Source of the DNA: Haliotis asinina
Lineage: Eukaryota > Mollusca > Gastropoda > Lepetellida > Haliotidae
Direction of reading: 5' to 3'
NCBI RefSeq assembly: GCF_037392515.1
Contig: NC_090280.1
Coordinates: 61,703,504-61,767,503 of the forward strand
Length of the DNA: 64,000 bases
Both the position numbers and the translations under genes were made by a program. The stretch's first letter is position 1, and every line of letters starts with the position of its first letter. The notes beneath the pieces were generated by a model. The model was not told the DNA's origin. It saw only the letters and a list, made by a program, of their open reading frames with translations, and made no database searches. This document shows positions 23,640 through 35,429 of this stretch, one piece after another.

Positions 23640-23825
23640 GGTGATAACAAACGAAGCCATTAAGTTTGTTTGTTGCTTAATGTTGCTCTCAGCAATGTTC
23701 CATCTATATGGTGGAGGCCAGTAAATTATCATGTTTGGACAATCCAGTGATTGACAACCCTAAGCATTGATCCATACAACTGTAACATATGTCATATGTG
23801 GGATCACTGAAGACCAGTGTTCATA
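23640..23825 (-). repeat. Inverted long-form SINE
   Basis: Reverse-strand copy. On the plus strand it reads 'gcttaatgttgctctcagca', 'atctatatggtggaggccag' and 'tggacaatccagtgattgac', the inverse of the tail and body modules. Confidence 0.6.
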
Positions 23826-25330
23826 GATCAGCACTTTCATAGAGCATATTTTGCACATTTTGAATGTTTTGGTAGACATAGGCAGATCCAAGGGTGGGTG
23901 TGGATTCACATTGAAGTTGGGGATTTTTTAGCATTGGTGGAGCCAAGTGGGGTTCAAACTGCCCATGACTACATACTGAGTAACTGGGGATGGTTATGCA
24001 AGCTTCAAAAATGAAATGATTCTGAACCCCACTCTATATTAGGCAAAGGGCTTCTTGTACAAAGGAGATACACATGTCTCAGCTCAAAGTTTGCTTTGTG
24101 CTGTGGACCCAGGTCAAGAGTACTAACAACATATTCTAACCTATTCTGTTAACCCTCGCAACGAAAGGGTTACCTGTGTCTTGGAATTCCTTCAAAGTGG
24201 GATCACGAAATGGAACATTGGGACTGTGGATCCTAAAAATGAAACCAACAGAATGCCATTGCAGGGGAGCATGAATGCATTCTAATAAAGGTGTGTTAAT
24301 TTTTAATACTTTTAATTTCATTCATTCATTGATACATACAGATATAATTGTAATAACAGTAAAATGAACTTTTGTCTTAATTTATTCTTTAGGACTAAAT
24401 AGGACATTTCCTTATTTTACAAACATTTTATTTAAACAGTTACAGGTTATTATTCTTATCTTATCTGGCCACCTACTTCACATTCCTATCCTTTCCAATT
24501 TCTTATTTCAAACATAAGAAACTATGTGTTAAATACATCTAAATTTATTGAATTCTTAATTATATTTCATGTGTAAATTTCATCTTAAATATTTGAATTA
24601 AACTACTTGCAAATCATAACATAATTTTAAACATACTCCAATCTTCATACTTGTGTGTGTAAAGGTTTGAACACACTTCACTTGAATTTTCGACAACCCC
24701 ATGACTCTGAATTCAGCTCTTTATCCCACGCAGGAACTACATCAAAGGGAAGTAACTCCAGGCGAAGGCGCCCGACAGAACATCTCGTCAACACGGAACT
24801 AAACCAGGTAACGATTGTTTCTGCACATCGTAATAATGGCATCTGGTCGCATAGACTAGTCACTCTGATAACCCGTCCGTGTCACGCATATTTTGATCTA
24901 ATTTGAAGGTAAATGATGCCTTCTGAGTGATATTTAACTTGGAATTAGAGCGTAATCTGATCTGCCATTATGGATGAATGTTTTGAATACCTTTTCTTAT
25001 AGCACATGCCCATCTTGTCACGGGTGGGGAGGGAGCGTGACGTCATTTTCATTCCATGTGACAAATACAGAGACGCCATGCAATCTCGGATGTGAATTTA
25101 TTGCACTATATTGACAGATGAGAGCTACATATCATTTGCCCTTTTGGGCGGCTAAACTGGGTCAGTAAATCTTGCTAGGAAAACTTGATTGGCTGACAAG
25201 ATGAACAGGGCATGTAAATATCAGACGGCCTGACTTTGTCGACTTTGAAATACATCGGGTCTGTTTGCCGCCTCAACTCACAATATAAAGGGGTTAATCT
25301 TCCTTGAAGAAATTTGGGTCCCAGAAATCT
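23826..25330. other. Spacer; possible promoter-like stretch near 24.7-25.3 kb
   Basis: Mostly AT-rich, with no gene recognised. From about 24720 to 25330 it contains more CpG steps (ggcgaaggcgcccgac; gggtggggagggagcgtgacg) and a candidate donor (accag|gtaacg near 24808). That could be an untranslated first exon of the downstream TRIM-like gene, whose coding exon has an acceptor just upstream of its ATG. This is inference only. Confidence 0.25.
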
Positions 25331-25865
25331 GGCTTACTCGCTAGAGGGCGTTGATGTTTACCAACATGGCATTGGCTATCTTTAATTGTAACAATCCAAA
25401 TTTAATCCAACTCTTTAATTGTTGGGACTTGACCCACTACCAACGTTTTAAATGTTTTAAATGTTTCACATCTGATATTTCAAACATGCATATTCTGAGG
25501 TTGAATGTGTTGAAATGCTGCATTATGAAATGCTTCTGATTCTTTTATGAAATGCTGCATTAAACTCAATCACACACTCATACTCATTGTAACATCTTTC
25601 TAGACCTCTCAGAATAAATCTTCACCACCTTTCTCAGCATATTATTTTTTTTCTTGGCAAGTTAGGGGCAGTTCTGACCCGATTTCAATTCTCCACATTG
25701 GTACAATGTTTGGAGGCCATATCAGGTAATATTGCAGGGGTAGTGCCAACAAGTGGCTTACAGACCCTCACTCAGGTTTTTCGGAAGTAACATGTTTGTT
25801 TCACTGACTGACATGACAATATTTATGGTCCACAAGTGGTGCAGATGGGGATAATGTTTCTTTTT

Positions 25866-26025
25866 TTCTTTTTGGTGAGTTAGCCTAGTGGTTAGAGTGT
25901 TGGCTCATCATGCCAAAGATGCAGGTTCTATTCCCACATGGGTACAATGTGTGAAGCTCATTTCTGCTGTCCCCTACTGTGATATTGTGGGAATATTGCT
26001 AAATGTGGCTTAAAACTAAACTCGC
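25866..26025 (+). repeat. Short-form tRNA-headed SINE
   Basis: Head 'gttagcctagtggttagagt' and 'gatgcaggttctattcccac', middle 'gggtacaatgtgtgaagctc', tail 'gggaatattgctaaatgtgg' then 'aaaactaaactc'. A good short-form copy. Confidence 0.75.
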
Positions 26026-26314
26026 TGCAAGGTCCAGGGAGTGCAATTCTATTCACAGAAAAATTTGCAATGGATGCAATAACATTTATCAGCGTGTCCA
26101 CAGGAATGCAGAAAAAGTCAAAATAATTTTTTTTTAAATTTCAACCGAGTTATCACAGTCTGCCTCTAGCCAGGTTATGGTATCGCAATTTAATTGCTGT
26201 ACCAATGTGATGTTCATTATACACAATACAATAACAATAACTGACTTACATCAGTGTTAAGGCATAGTACTAATAATTATATTCAAGTGTCTGGACCCCA
26301 ATTTTGTAGTCCAG

Positions 26315-26578
26315 AACCGACCCGTGAAGGTCAGGTCTTCAGCAACCCAAGCTTGCCATAAAAGGCGACTATGCTTGTCAATAGAGGCGACTAATGGGTT
26401 CGGGTGGTCCGGTTCACTGACTTGGTTGACTCATGTCATTGTTTCCCAAATGTGCAGATCGATGCTCATGATGTTGATCATTGGATTGTCTAGTACAGAC
26501 TAGATTATTTACAGACTACCGCCATATAGCTGGAATATATAAACAGTAAAACAAAACTCACGCACTTACTAGTCCAGA
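26315..26578 (+). repeat. Long-form SINE body and tail
   Basis: Starts 'gtgaaggtcaggtcttcagc', then 'aaaaggcgactatgcttgtc', 'gatcgatgctcatgatgttg', 'attggattgtctagtacaga' and 'accgccatatagctggaata', with a shortened tail. The tRNA head is replaced by other sequence. Confidence 0.7.
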
Positions 26579-27584
26579 ACCCTTGAAAATTAGAAGTGTT
26601 TGTCCCAGGAACTCTCAGGTATGGAAATTAAAGTAAATCCTTGAGATCAGGTTTTCTGTTTGACTGTGCATAATTAATTTTGTTCCCATGCAAAGGTCCA
26701 GGTTTGAATGGATGGTCAGCAACCCATGCTTGTTGGATGAAGCAAGTAAGGGGATAAGTGGTTTGATTGGGTGGTGAAGCTCATGATGTCAGTCATAACT
26801 TCAGATATTTACAGATTGCCATCAGTATTACTCAGTGCATTCTTTCATAACAGAGATCATCCTCTGTCATAAGAGTAAAATAATATGTATCCAGTGAAAA
26901 ATGTATTTTTTTTAGCAAACCAATAGAAAAGAAAATTAAATATTACCATCGAAAGTGACATCTTGAATTTTGGAAACCTTTTATGAGGACTGCTTGTTCC
27001 CAAAGGTTTGAAACCTGTCAGGAGCAAAAGTTAGTGTTAGCAAGACGGCGGTATCTATATGTGTGACCAGGAAGAAATGTTTTCCCCAAATAACTCAGGA
27101 AATACTCAAAACTGATTCATCTGTCAGCTTCCCACATGACACTTAAGACCATCTTCATGAGTCGAGAGAGTCAACTAGCCAGTATCAGAGCCACCAGACT
27201 TTGATAAAGGTTAGTGGATAATTTACTGAGTGAGTGAGTGGCTTCACAAATTGTACCTGTGACCTTCAGCATTACAAGAAAACCGTTTAACCTGTAGACT
27301 ACCCTACTGCCCTGAAGATACTTTAGGGACTGTTCATGATGATTTTCATGTATAATGTACAATGTGAATAACAACACACACACCCCACAACCCCCACCCC
27401 ACGCCACATATATGTACAGAGTAAGTGACACACCTTATCTTTGCAAGTCATGCAAATACAATGCTCTCCCCAGTTTTTAAGCAATATTTTTGATACAGCT
27501 ATATAAACTGGTGACAACCCTACCCCTCACTCCTAGTAAATGTGTACATAATTAATGACCATACCCCCTCCAAAAGTCGTTGTC

Positions 27585-27596
27585 GTCATCATCATC

Positions 27597-27647
<51 letters not shown>

Positions 27648-27657
27648 TTCATCATCT
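27585..27657 (+). repeat. (TCA)n trinucleotide microsatellite
   Basis: About 24 nearly uninterrupted TCA/ATC units with two TTC variants. Short His-rich ORFs over it are artefacts of the repeat. Confidence 0.95.
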
Positions 27658-27994
27658 GATTTACACACACACACCAGCCTTACCTTATGAACAGTCCTGT
27701 ATGCCACAAGAAGTGTTGTGTTTGGGTAGGCAAGTATACAGAGAAGGACAATAGATAACGATTTTCATTTGATTTGAGTCAAAACTATTTCTTTCAAATA
27801 ATAAAAATGATTGGATTTTATAATGTCATATTAGTTTGTTATATATTTGTATTTCTACATGTCCTTATTTACATACTAATACAAAACATCAAAGCCTCTC
27901 TGGAAACATAAGCCCCAAGTCTTATATTTGACCCAGTTGGTGTTTGCCTGTAAATGCCTTATTCCTGTCACTGCTGGTAAAGGGGGAGAAAAAA

Positions 27995-28215
27995 ATCCTG
28001 AGCGAATTTAGTTTTACACCACACTCAACAATATGCTATATGGCGGCGGTCTGTAAACTATTCTGGACCAGACAATCCAGAGATCAACAGCTTGAGAATC
28101 AACATGCGCAGTTGGGTACCAATGATGTATCAATGATGATCTTGTTGGCTCTTTTGACAAGCATGGGTTACTGAAGGCCAATATTCTAATGCTAAGGCAC
28201 TTAGTCACTCACTCA
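27995..28215 (-). repeat. Inverted long-form SINE
   Basis: Plus strand reads 'gaatttagttttacaccaca', 'atatgctatatggcggcggt', 'ctggaccagacaatccagag' and 'gcatgggttactgaaggcc'. These are the tail, body and linker modules in reverse order. Confidence 0.75.
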
Positions 28216-28369
28216 AGCTTGAGCCACATCCATGACCTTTGTTTTACCTAATGTACATCCATCTGTAATCAAATATTACTGCAAAGATAAATGGATAGGT
28301 ACAGTATGTAAATGTTTTGTGTACTATCATACTACTATTGTATACTGAACTCGCTTAAAGATCTGGTTT

Positions 28370-29110
28370 AAGTTTGGTCTTCAACAACCAGTGTTTGTTG
28401 TAAGAGGTGACTCATAGAATCTACCTTGCTGACTTGGTTGACACATGTCATTGTATCCCAGTTCAGTAAATCAATGCTCAGGTTGTTGATCACTCTGTTG
28501 TCTGGTCCAGATTTACGCACTGCTGCCATATAACTGGAATACAGTAAAGTTCATTTATAACGTACACGCTTACAACAAATTGCCTGTTACAACGAACAAA
28601 TTCAGAAGTCCCGACTGCTTCCCTATATGTTGTTATGAATTAACTACCGTATACACCGAACACTGATAGTACAAATTATCTGTTACAACGAACAAATTGA
28701 TGGGCCCTCTGTGCTATTTCACGCGTTAATTGACATGTTTATAACGAACAGCTGATCCGAATCCACTCGCGTGTCATCTCACGTGTCACCAATTAGCTTG
28801 TGAAAACAAACAGGCTTCCTCACAGGGGATCAAGGGGACAATAAAATAAACTTACCTGTGAAATGTTATCATTTATTTAATCTTGTGAATCTTGTTGACA
28901 TTGTCAAGGCATAAATAGCGATCTGGGAAGTCTTTCAAACCAGTGGCGTGGTGACCAACCATTCTTGGTAATTTCCGAATATTCACGAACATTCCCGAAT
29001 CGCTTAGAACGAACTTCACTTACAACGAACTGAAAACAACAGTCCCTTTGAGTTCGTTATAAACGAATATAACTGTATTGCCAAATGCAGCACTAAACAA
29101 CAAACAAAAA
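28370..29110 (+). repeat. Long-form SINE split by a DNA transposon
   Basis: The SINE body runs from 28370 through 'ttgatcactctgttgtctgg' and 'gctgccatataactggaa' to a TA at 28540-28541. It resumes at 29076 with TA then 'ttgccaaatgcagcactaaa'. Removing 28542-29075 plus one TA restores the family motif 'ctggaatattgccaaatgca', so the inserted element landed in this SINE. Confidence 0.75.
28542..29075. mobile_element. Pogo/Tigger-like MITE (non-autonomous), 534 bp
   Basis: The ends are inverted: the left end reads cagtaaagttcatttataac and the inverted right end reads cagttatattcgtttataac, 16 of the first 20 bases matching. TA dinucleotides flank both sides (28540-28541 and 29076-29077). CAGT termini plus TA duplication fit the pogo/Tigger branch of Tc1/mariner. 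The inside holds several copies of 'ttacaacgaac' and has no transposase ORF, so it would need a transposase supplied in trans. The assignment to pogo is by terminal motif only. Confidence 0.6.
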
Positions 29111-29245
29111 CTCTTCCCTTAAGAGGCAACCAACATTAGCAGATATTTGGACCCTATGATGTGATGTTAAGTTTCATCTCATTCATTCACTCACTCACTC
29201 ACTCACTCACTGTCTTCTTTCAGTTGAAGTATACCTGTCACCAGG

Positions 29246-31432
29246 ATGGATTTGGCTGACGAGATCTCAGATGAGTACCTGACCTGTAGTATTTGCCTTG
29301 ATCCGTATCAGGAGCCAAAGCAACTGCCATGCCTTCACAGCTTCTGCCGAAAGTGTTTGGGAGACCACATTGCCAACAATGTCCCACGTGGACGAACACT
29401 GAGCTTTACATGCCCTGTGTGTCGAAAAGTCACCAAACCAGCCAATCCGGATGGAAGCAGATTAAAAGAATGGGCAGATGCTTTCCCAGACAATTTCTTC
29501 ATTCTGGGTTTAATGGAGACGCTGAATACACGAAGTTCGAGATCCACAGTTCACAATATTCAGAAGACCCTGAACACAGCATCTGAGAAATGTACCAAAC
29601 ACCCTGTCAATAAATGTGATGCTTACTGTACTCTAAAACGTGTTGGTGTGTGTGGTCAGTGTTGTTTGGCGGAACACAGGGATTGTGGGAATCATCACCT
29701 GAACACCGACGATGCTGCAGATGTCACAGCCTTGAAGTTGAAGGATTTTAAAGCAAAAATGGAGACCTTCAAAGATGATGTGGAAAGAGCAAGAGAAAAG
29801 TTTGAACTCTCCAAACCTAGAGAACTTCGGTTACAGAAAGAAGAACTTGCTCTAAAGATATCAGAACATTTTTCAGACTTAAAGAGTAAGCTTGTTAAGT
29901 GTCTCATTCAGAAGGAAAAGGAGGTAGCTGAACAACTGGCTGATATTATTGAGAAGGAGAAGAATGGTATCTCTGACAAGGTAGATGAATGTTCCTCATT
30001 GATAAAGTCCTTCCATGATACCGTGGACCTGTTTGACAAGCTCATGAGCAATTCTTCCATAAATGCCCTCACAGCATTGTACAACATAGAAGAGCAGATA
30101 GCCAGCTACACAACCGCTGTGGAGACCCTCCAGTCATCCAGTGAGAAGACTCCTGTTGAGTTTGTTCCTCTTGTTAATGAAGTGGAAGAGATAATGGCAG
30201 GAATCAGGATAGGAGTGGTCAGATTAGGAGCTGAGAATGTTGATATTAAAATAGCTGAGGAGGCAGAGGAGGAGGTGTTTGGGTCTGCCCAGGAAGCAGA
30301 AGCAGAAGCAGAGCAAGAGATACCTCAAGAACCAGCAGAGGAAAGGCTTCAAGCAGCAGCTCCAGTGGTCCCGTCAGCTCCACCACCACCTGAAGAACGG
30401 CCTTACTGCCTCCAGGGGTTCTCTTCAGCGTCCCTCAGTCCACGCCCTGGGGAAAATTATTCATCCAGCAGACACCATCCTCAACGCCAAAATCAACATC
30501 AACAGTCATCCCATTATGTCTTCCCTTCCAGACCACTCTCTAGTTCGACTTCTCCATCGAGATACCTTCAATCTCAGACAACTGAAGATTTCGATGTGAC
30601 TCTTTGGCGATCACTGTCTTTCTTCGGAAACATGACATTCGTTGAGAGACGGGGTGGACTCGTTGGTATTACAGCTATGTCAAGGAACCTGTGTGCTGTG
30701 TCTGATAGATTCAACAACTGCATTAAAGTGATCAATATCAAGGGGCGGATCCTCAATACTCTCACGTTCGGGAACATGGATCCTTGGGATATAACATATG
30801 CACAGTCCATCAGACAACTGGTTGTAACTTGTCCAAACCAAGCCTTTATTGTATTTGTAGCAGATGACACTGACAATAACAGTTACTACATTAGTGAAAC
30901 TGTGCAAACCAGGCCCTATTCCTCAATCTCAAGCTTACGAAATAATACATATGTTGTTGGAGTGTGTCGACCTCATGGCAACCCAAGAGTTGATGTCATC
31001 AACAGTTTTGGCACTGTCCTGTCATACGTAGATGTTCAGTGTCAGTACCCAAGGTCAGTACAGGCGTTGAGTGATGGCAAGCTGGTCATCTGCGACTGGA
31101 CAAAGAAGGCAGTGGTGATGGTTGGGACAAATGGTGCAGTGATAAAGTCGTACCATGGGGTAGAGAGCGAGGTGCTGAAAGAACCAAATGCAATGACAAA
31201 AGATAACAATGGAAATGTGTACATTCTGGATCACAAGACCCGCAAAATCCACATTCTGAGTGGACAAACAGGTGACTGCCGAACGGTGGTACCACTTGAA
31301 GGTTGTCAAGACCCAAGAACCATCGCAATGGTTGAATCAAGTCGGTGTGGACAGGCTCTTGTGATAGCAGACTCTCAGAATGGAATTCATGTGTTTTCTG
31401 TTGAAGCCCCGCTCAGCCCTACTCAAGTGTGA
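29246..31432 (+). CDS. TRIM-like RING/B-box/coiled-coil protein with NHL-like propeller
   Basis: 728 aa in a single coding exon. A C3HC4 RING occupies residues 14-59 (C14, C17, C29, H31, C34, C37, C56, C59), implying E3 ubiquitin ligase activity. A B-box-type zinc site follows (about 116-151, C116, H119, C136, C139, H144, H150/151), then a coiled coil (about 160-285). Next is a Glu/Ala then Pro/Ser/His/Gln low-complexity hinge (about 345-445) and a C-terminal repeat domain (about 450-725) with strand patterns such as NCIKVINIKGRILNTL and GKLVICDWTKKAVVMV, as in NHL six-bladed propellers. It resembles the TRIM families enlarged in molluscs. A ttctttcag acceptor 23 bases upstream suggests a spliced 5' UTR. 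Start chosen because the RING begins 13 residues in. Target unknown. Confidence 0.88.
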   Translation: MDLADEISDEYLTCSICLDPYQEPKQLPCLHSFCRKCLGDHIANNVPRGRTLSFTCPVCRKVTKPANPDGSRLKEWADAFPDNFFILGLMETLNTRSSRSTVHNIQKTLNTASEKCTKHPVNKCDAYCTLKRVGVCGQCCLAEHRDCGNHHLNTDDAADVTALKLKDFKAKMETFKDDVERAREKFELSKPRELRLQKEELALKISEHFSDLKSKLVKCLIQKEKEVAEQLADIIEKEKNGISDKVDECSSLIKSFHDTVDLFDKLMSNSSINALTALYNIEEQIASYTTAVETLQSSSEKTPVEFVPLVNEVEEIMAGIRIGVVRLGAENVDIKIAEEAEEEVFGSAQEAEAEAEQEIPQEPAEERLQAAAPVVPSAPPPPEERPYCLQGFSSASLSPRPGENYSSSRHHPQRQNQHQQSSHYVFPSRPLSSSTSPSRYLQSQTTEDFDVTLWRSLSFFGNMTFVERRGGLVGITAMSRNLCAVSDRFNNCIKVINIKGRILNTLTFGNMDPWDITYAQSIRQLVVTCPNQAFIVFVADDTDNNSYYISETVQTRPYSSISSLRNNTYVVGVCRPHGNPRVDVINSFGTVLSYVDVQCQYPRSVQALSDGKLVICDWTKKAVVMVGTNGAVIKSYHGVESEVLKEPNAMTKDNNGNVYILDHKTRKIHILSGQTGDCRTVVPLEGCQDPRTIAMVESSRCGQALVIADSQNGIHVFSVEAPLSPTQV

Positions 31433-32095
31433 GCAGATACGTCTACCCGTGCAAGAGCTCACATATGAACAACACCACTACTGGGCCTACGTATGATGCT
31501 TCTTTAAGTGATGAAGGCTCTAGTTCTTCGTCTCCATGCTTTCCTACTTTGATTCAACAAACATGTATCTGCTGAAAAGGAAATTCCTTCTAGCACTTAA
31601 AGTCAGTTGTAAGTGTAAAAGGTCACTGTTGCACCAGTCGTTGAATGGCATTTAGAAGTGATACTCATAAAGTAGGAACTCTATGAACGTCAACCGCTGT
31701 AATATGAGGAACATGATATTTCAGAGTCTTGTCTTACTAGAAAGCAGACAGCTATGTACATGTGAAGCAACCAAAAAGACATAATAACAGGGTTGGACAC
31801 TAACTAGGAGGAACCAGTACTTTCTCTGATTGGTGAAGGCAATGGACGAACTGAGACCAGGAGTAATTCCAGGTGGGAATAACACCAAGTTCTCTAGCAC
31901 TGACTGGTAATGGACAAAAGGAGTTCAAGGGTGTTGGGGAGAGGGTAATAGCATTTATGGTGATTGTGATTACATGGAAAACAGCTATGAGTAAAAGGAA
32001 TGAGTCACCAGCGCTGTTCCTAGGTTAAGAGTGATTGCTGGTAGGAATCTGTTGGTGTCTATGGCTTCTTGCAGCTTTGTTGATTTCTTTTGTGA
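31433..32095 (+). other. Probable 3' UTR of the TRIM-like gene
   Basis: Unique-looking sequence after the TGA with no coding potential seen and no clear AATAAA. It ends where SINE sequence begins. Confidence 0.4.
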
Positions 32096-32099
32096 AGAG

Positions 32100-32260
32100 G
32101 ACTGGTGGGGTAGCCTTGTGGTTATAGTGTCCTCTCATCACACCGAAGGCCTGGGCCATGCTGAAGGCCCATTTTCGATTACCCACATGGGTACAATGTG
32201 TGAAGCCCATTCCGAGTGTCCCAGATAGTGACATTATTGCTAAGCTTAAAAAAATACCTA
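32100..32260 (+). repeat. Short-form tRNA-headed SINE
   Basis: Head 'ggggtagccttgtggttata', a duplicated 'gaaggcc' segment inside the head, then 'gggtacaatgtgtgaagccc' and a decayed tail. The duplication is private to this copy. Confidence 0.65.
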
Positions 32261-32404
32261 CTCAAACATCCAACTGACATGCTGTGATATAACTGAAATG
32301 TTTGAGGCAGTGTCACACCCGACTGACGTAACCCAAATTGCTGATTGTCAGCAGCCTGTTTGTTGATTGTATTTAGTGGTAGTGTTTGACTTTAATAGCT
32401 TGGA

Positions 32405-32560
32405 CATAGCAGCTCCTCGTGGTTAAAGCATCTACTCCTCTTGCTAAAGACTTGGGTTTGATACTCCACATGGGTACAATGTATGAATCCCATTTCTGAT
32501 GTTCCACTGCTCCTTGTTTCTGAACTACTGCTACAAGCAGCGCAAAATCATACTCACTTT
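32405..32560 (+). repeat. Short-form tRNA-headed SINE
   Basis: Shows 'ctcgtggttaaagcatctac', 'gggtttgatactccacatgg' and 'gtacaatgtatgaatcccat', with the tail 'gcgcaaaatcatactcac'. Confidence 0.6.
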
Positions 32561-33002
32561 AATAGCTGATGCAGTTAATGAAAAGTGTGTGTAATTTTCA
32601 ATGATAATTGTTACAGTTTATTGTGCTGTCATATTTGCCTTACAGTTATTTAACTCATTACATTCCATTCTGTAGGCATTGACGAGACTGTTATCAGAGA
32701 CACTGTGTATATAAGATGTACAATGAATTTCCAGCCATGGTTCTCACTACCATGGAAAATGGAATTTTCTCAGTTCTAATGATTGGGTACATTCATTTCT
32801 GTATCTTGTCATGGATGGAACCAGGCCGTCAGAATAATATGTGATGAAATTGCCCTTTTTACTGTTGAGTTTGAACAAACATGTCCTTTATGCAAAAGGA
32901 AGGCGTTGTATTAACCATTCTTTCATTTAATCATGCAAAAATGACTACAGGAACCCGATCACCTTCATAACTCAATACTGTCCATTACATCAGTATAAGC
33001 GA

Positions 33003-33150
33003 GGGCGTGGCATAGCAAGGTGGGTAAAATGAGTACGCTCATCAGGTCAAATATCCGTGTTTGATACCTACATGGATACAGTGCGTGTACCACATTTCTG
33101 GTGATTTTGCTTGAACATTTCTAAAGGTGGTATAAAACTAAACTCACTCA
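33003..33150 (+). repeat. Short-form tRNA-headed SINE
   Basis: Head 'gggcgtggcatagcaaggtg', B-box-like 'gtgtttgatacctacatgg', tail 'tataaaactaaactcactca'. Confidence 0.6.
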
Positions 33151-33604
33151 AGACAAGTAACATTCCAAGTTCCAAAGATCTCTTTTAAGTTTTAAGCCTT
33201 CCAATCGCCATCCCTCCATATAGATCACATAGTCTCTTACATGTAGAAACTCATAATATCTCGTAATATTGTATGGCATCAATATATTGAATGATTTGAA
33301 TTCAATCTTTTGCCCAATATGCTCCGTATTGTAGACCAAACAGGGTCCCTGTCCACAAAGTCTTCAAAAGGTTATTTACGACGTGTCACATGTCTGTAGT
33401 TTTTCATAGACTTACGTCGTAGCGCTACGAACGCTTTATGGATCGGGACCCAGACGTGTAATATACGTGTATCCAATTGTACTTTGAATCCGATGAACTG
33501 TTCATCGAAGGAGAAGCTAGACCTGTGATATGTATGTTTTGCCATATTCTTTCACCAGTACCATTAAACAAGTGCTGAATAGACTTTGTATTTTTTAACT
33601 TGTT

Positions 33605-33805
33605 TGTCTGTTTGGTGTTTAATGTAGCTATGTGGTGGCGGTTTGTGAATAATCAGCATCGAAGTTAGTGATCAACAACATGAGCAGCAAACAAGCCCAT
33701 TGGAATACAATGATCAACCAAATCAGAGACCCCGACAGCCAATACTCGTTGTCACCTCTTACGACAAGAAATAGTTATTGAAGACCAGTTGCGACCAGGT
33801 TCTTC
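33605..33805 (-). repeat. Inverted long-form SINE
   Basis: Plus strand reads 'tgtagctatgtggtggcggt', 'tgatcaacaacatgagcagc' and 'gttgtcacctcttacgacaa', then 'tattgaagaccag': tail, body and linker inverted. Confidence 0.6.
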
Positions 33806-34326
33806 ACGGGCTTCTTTTACAATTAATACCATAAGGTTACCTTTTAGGCTTCTGGAGGAATGGTTATTCTAGTTCAGGTGAAGAAACCAATGTTTCAAAT
33901 CTCCCACATGCTTCCGTACGATTTGGGTTTTAAGAAAATCATGGGAGGTAGAAACTGCATATTTATATGATATATTGATGTTGATTCTATCTCTGTAAAC
34001 GAATTATGTCATCTCAGAATGTCAATCTCATCTTGAGACATGTACTAATTGCGTGGATATGTGCGGTATTTAAATATCCTGTTCTATTCTTAATCAAATT
34101 CTCCAGTGCAGAGGCCAAATTGACTATCTGCAACACTTCCGCTACTCTTCATGCTACGCCTCCAACAAATAATGAGTGTTTTTATTCTCGCACAACTATC
34201 AGGGCTAACAGTTTACACTCAGTTTACAATGCCCTGCAGTTACATTGTTTTTATAGCTTTCACTTATACATGTAGCAGACATTAGCATCACACATTGCGT
34301 TATGGTGTCTTTGGTGCGACAAACGA

Positions 34327-34560
34327 ATGCTTCAACCAGTAGGCTACTGGGTCCGGCAGAGGCTACGTGAAAAAGGCACTTGGGTTGCAGATGGATGGTC
34401 ATTGTTCCGACCCTCCTTGTCCCAGGCTTGCGTTTCTGCTGGTCCGCCTAGGCTCTTCCCGCTGCCTGTCGGATTCTCCGCTTCTTGGGCTTCCTGTATC
34501 TTGCCTGCTTTTAAAGACAGATGACAACTAAATAAACGGTCTCAATAAACTACATGAACT
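34327..34560 (+). other. GC-richer short ORF followed by two AATAAA signals, unknown
   Basis: A 65-codon open frame (34327-34524) in a locally GC-rich stretch is followed within 25 bases by two AATAAA hexamers (about 34532 and 34545). The layout resembles the 3' end of a transcript. I recognise no domain, no family and no splice acceptor with certainty. It could be a terminal exon of an unknown gene, a processed copy or chance. Confidence 0.2.
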
Positions 34561-34734
34561 TACACCAAACATTGATGTTACTTACTTTGGCTGTCAGTCC
34601 TTATTTGATGTCGCTGTTGCCATTCGAGGAATGCATGTGACTAGTTTTGGAAAGGGGAGGGTCCTTCAGTTTCTGTAACTTGTGATGAAAAATCACGGTC
34701 AAACATGTTCTAAACTGCATTCGTTTGTCCATTA

Positions 34735-34915
34735 CAAGGGATGATGCTAGTTTTTATATCTCAAACTGTGCAATACCGGATGTTATACTGTCCTCTGGCG
34801 ACAGATTTACATTTTTAATTTTAAAGTATGAAATTATAAAGTATTTAATGTTTTAGTCACGATATGACTGAAATATTGCAAATGTGACTTTAAATTTTAA
34901 CTCACACTTTTGTAA
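34735..34915 (+). repeat. LINE 3'-end fragment
   Basis: Shows 'tactgtcctctggcgacag' and the terminal motif 'gatatgactgaaatattgca' then 'tttaaattttaactcac', the same 3' terminus as the LINE copies at 39600, 57460 and 59790. Only the last part of the 3' UTR remains. Confidence 0.6.
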
Positions 34916-35429
34916 TTAATTCTGTTTGCTTAAGATAATCAATAATTCTATAAAAGTTTACCTCTGTTTAGAATATCCCTCAGAACTTGATTGTTGTTCT
35001 ATAAAATCCCATCAAAAGAACATAATGGAGCTCGCTAACCCTTTCACCTACTCTTGGGGAGAACCTAGATTAACAAATACCTCCAAAATATTGGGTTGTC
35101 ATCATAACCGAGACCGACAAGTTAATGTCATCATACCCAGGCAGCGTGTGTCATTTCACAGAAGATCAATCAATGGTGTTTGTGGTTCATACTCGGTCGT
35201 TTGCATATAGCAACTGTATTGCCTAGTGTCACTTGAGTATACAACTAACCTCAAATACTTCAGTTTGAATGACCTCTTCTTTATCAAAAGGGATCGACAT
35301 TTCAGTGTAAAAACTGTTAAGGATCTTTTCACAAATGTTAATTGTAGGTTTTTATATTGATTTAATTGATTTATTTTGATTTATGTGTTTTGTACATAGA
35401 TGTACTTTATACTTCGCATAGTTTAAATT

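Noticed and set aside
27585..27754. His-rich ORF over the (TCA)n run
   Set aside because: Pure microsatellite translation with no splice or homology support.
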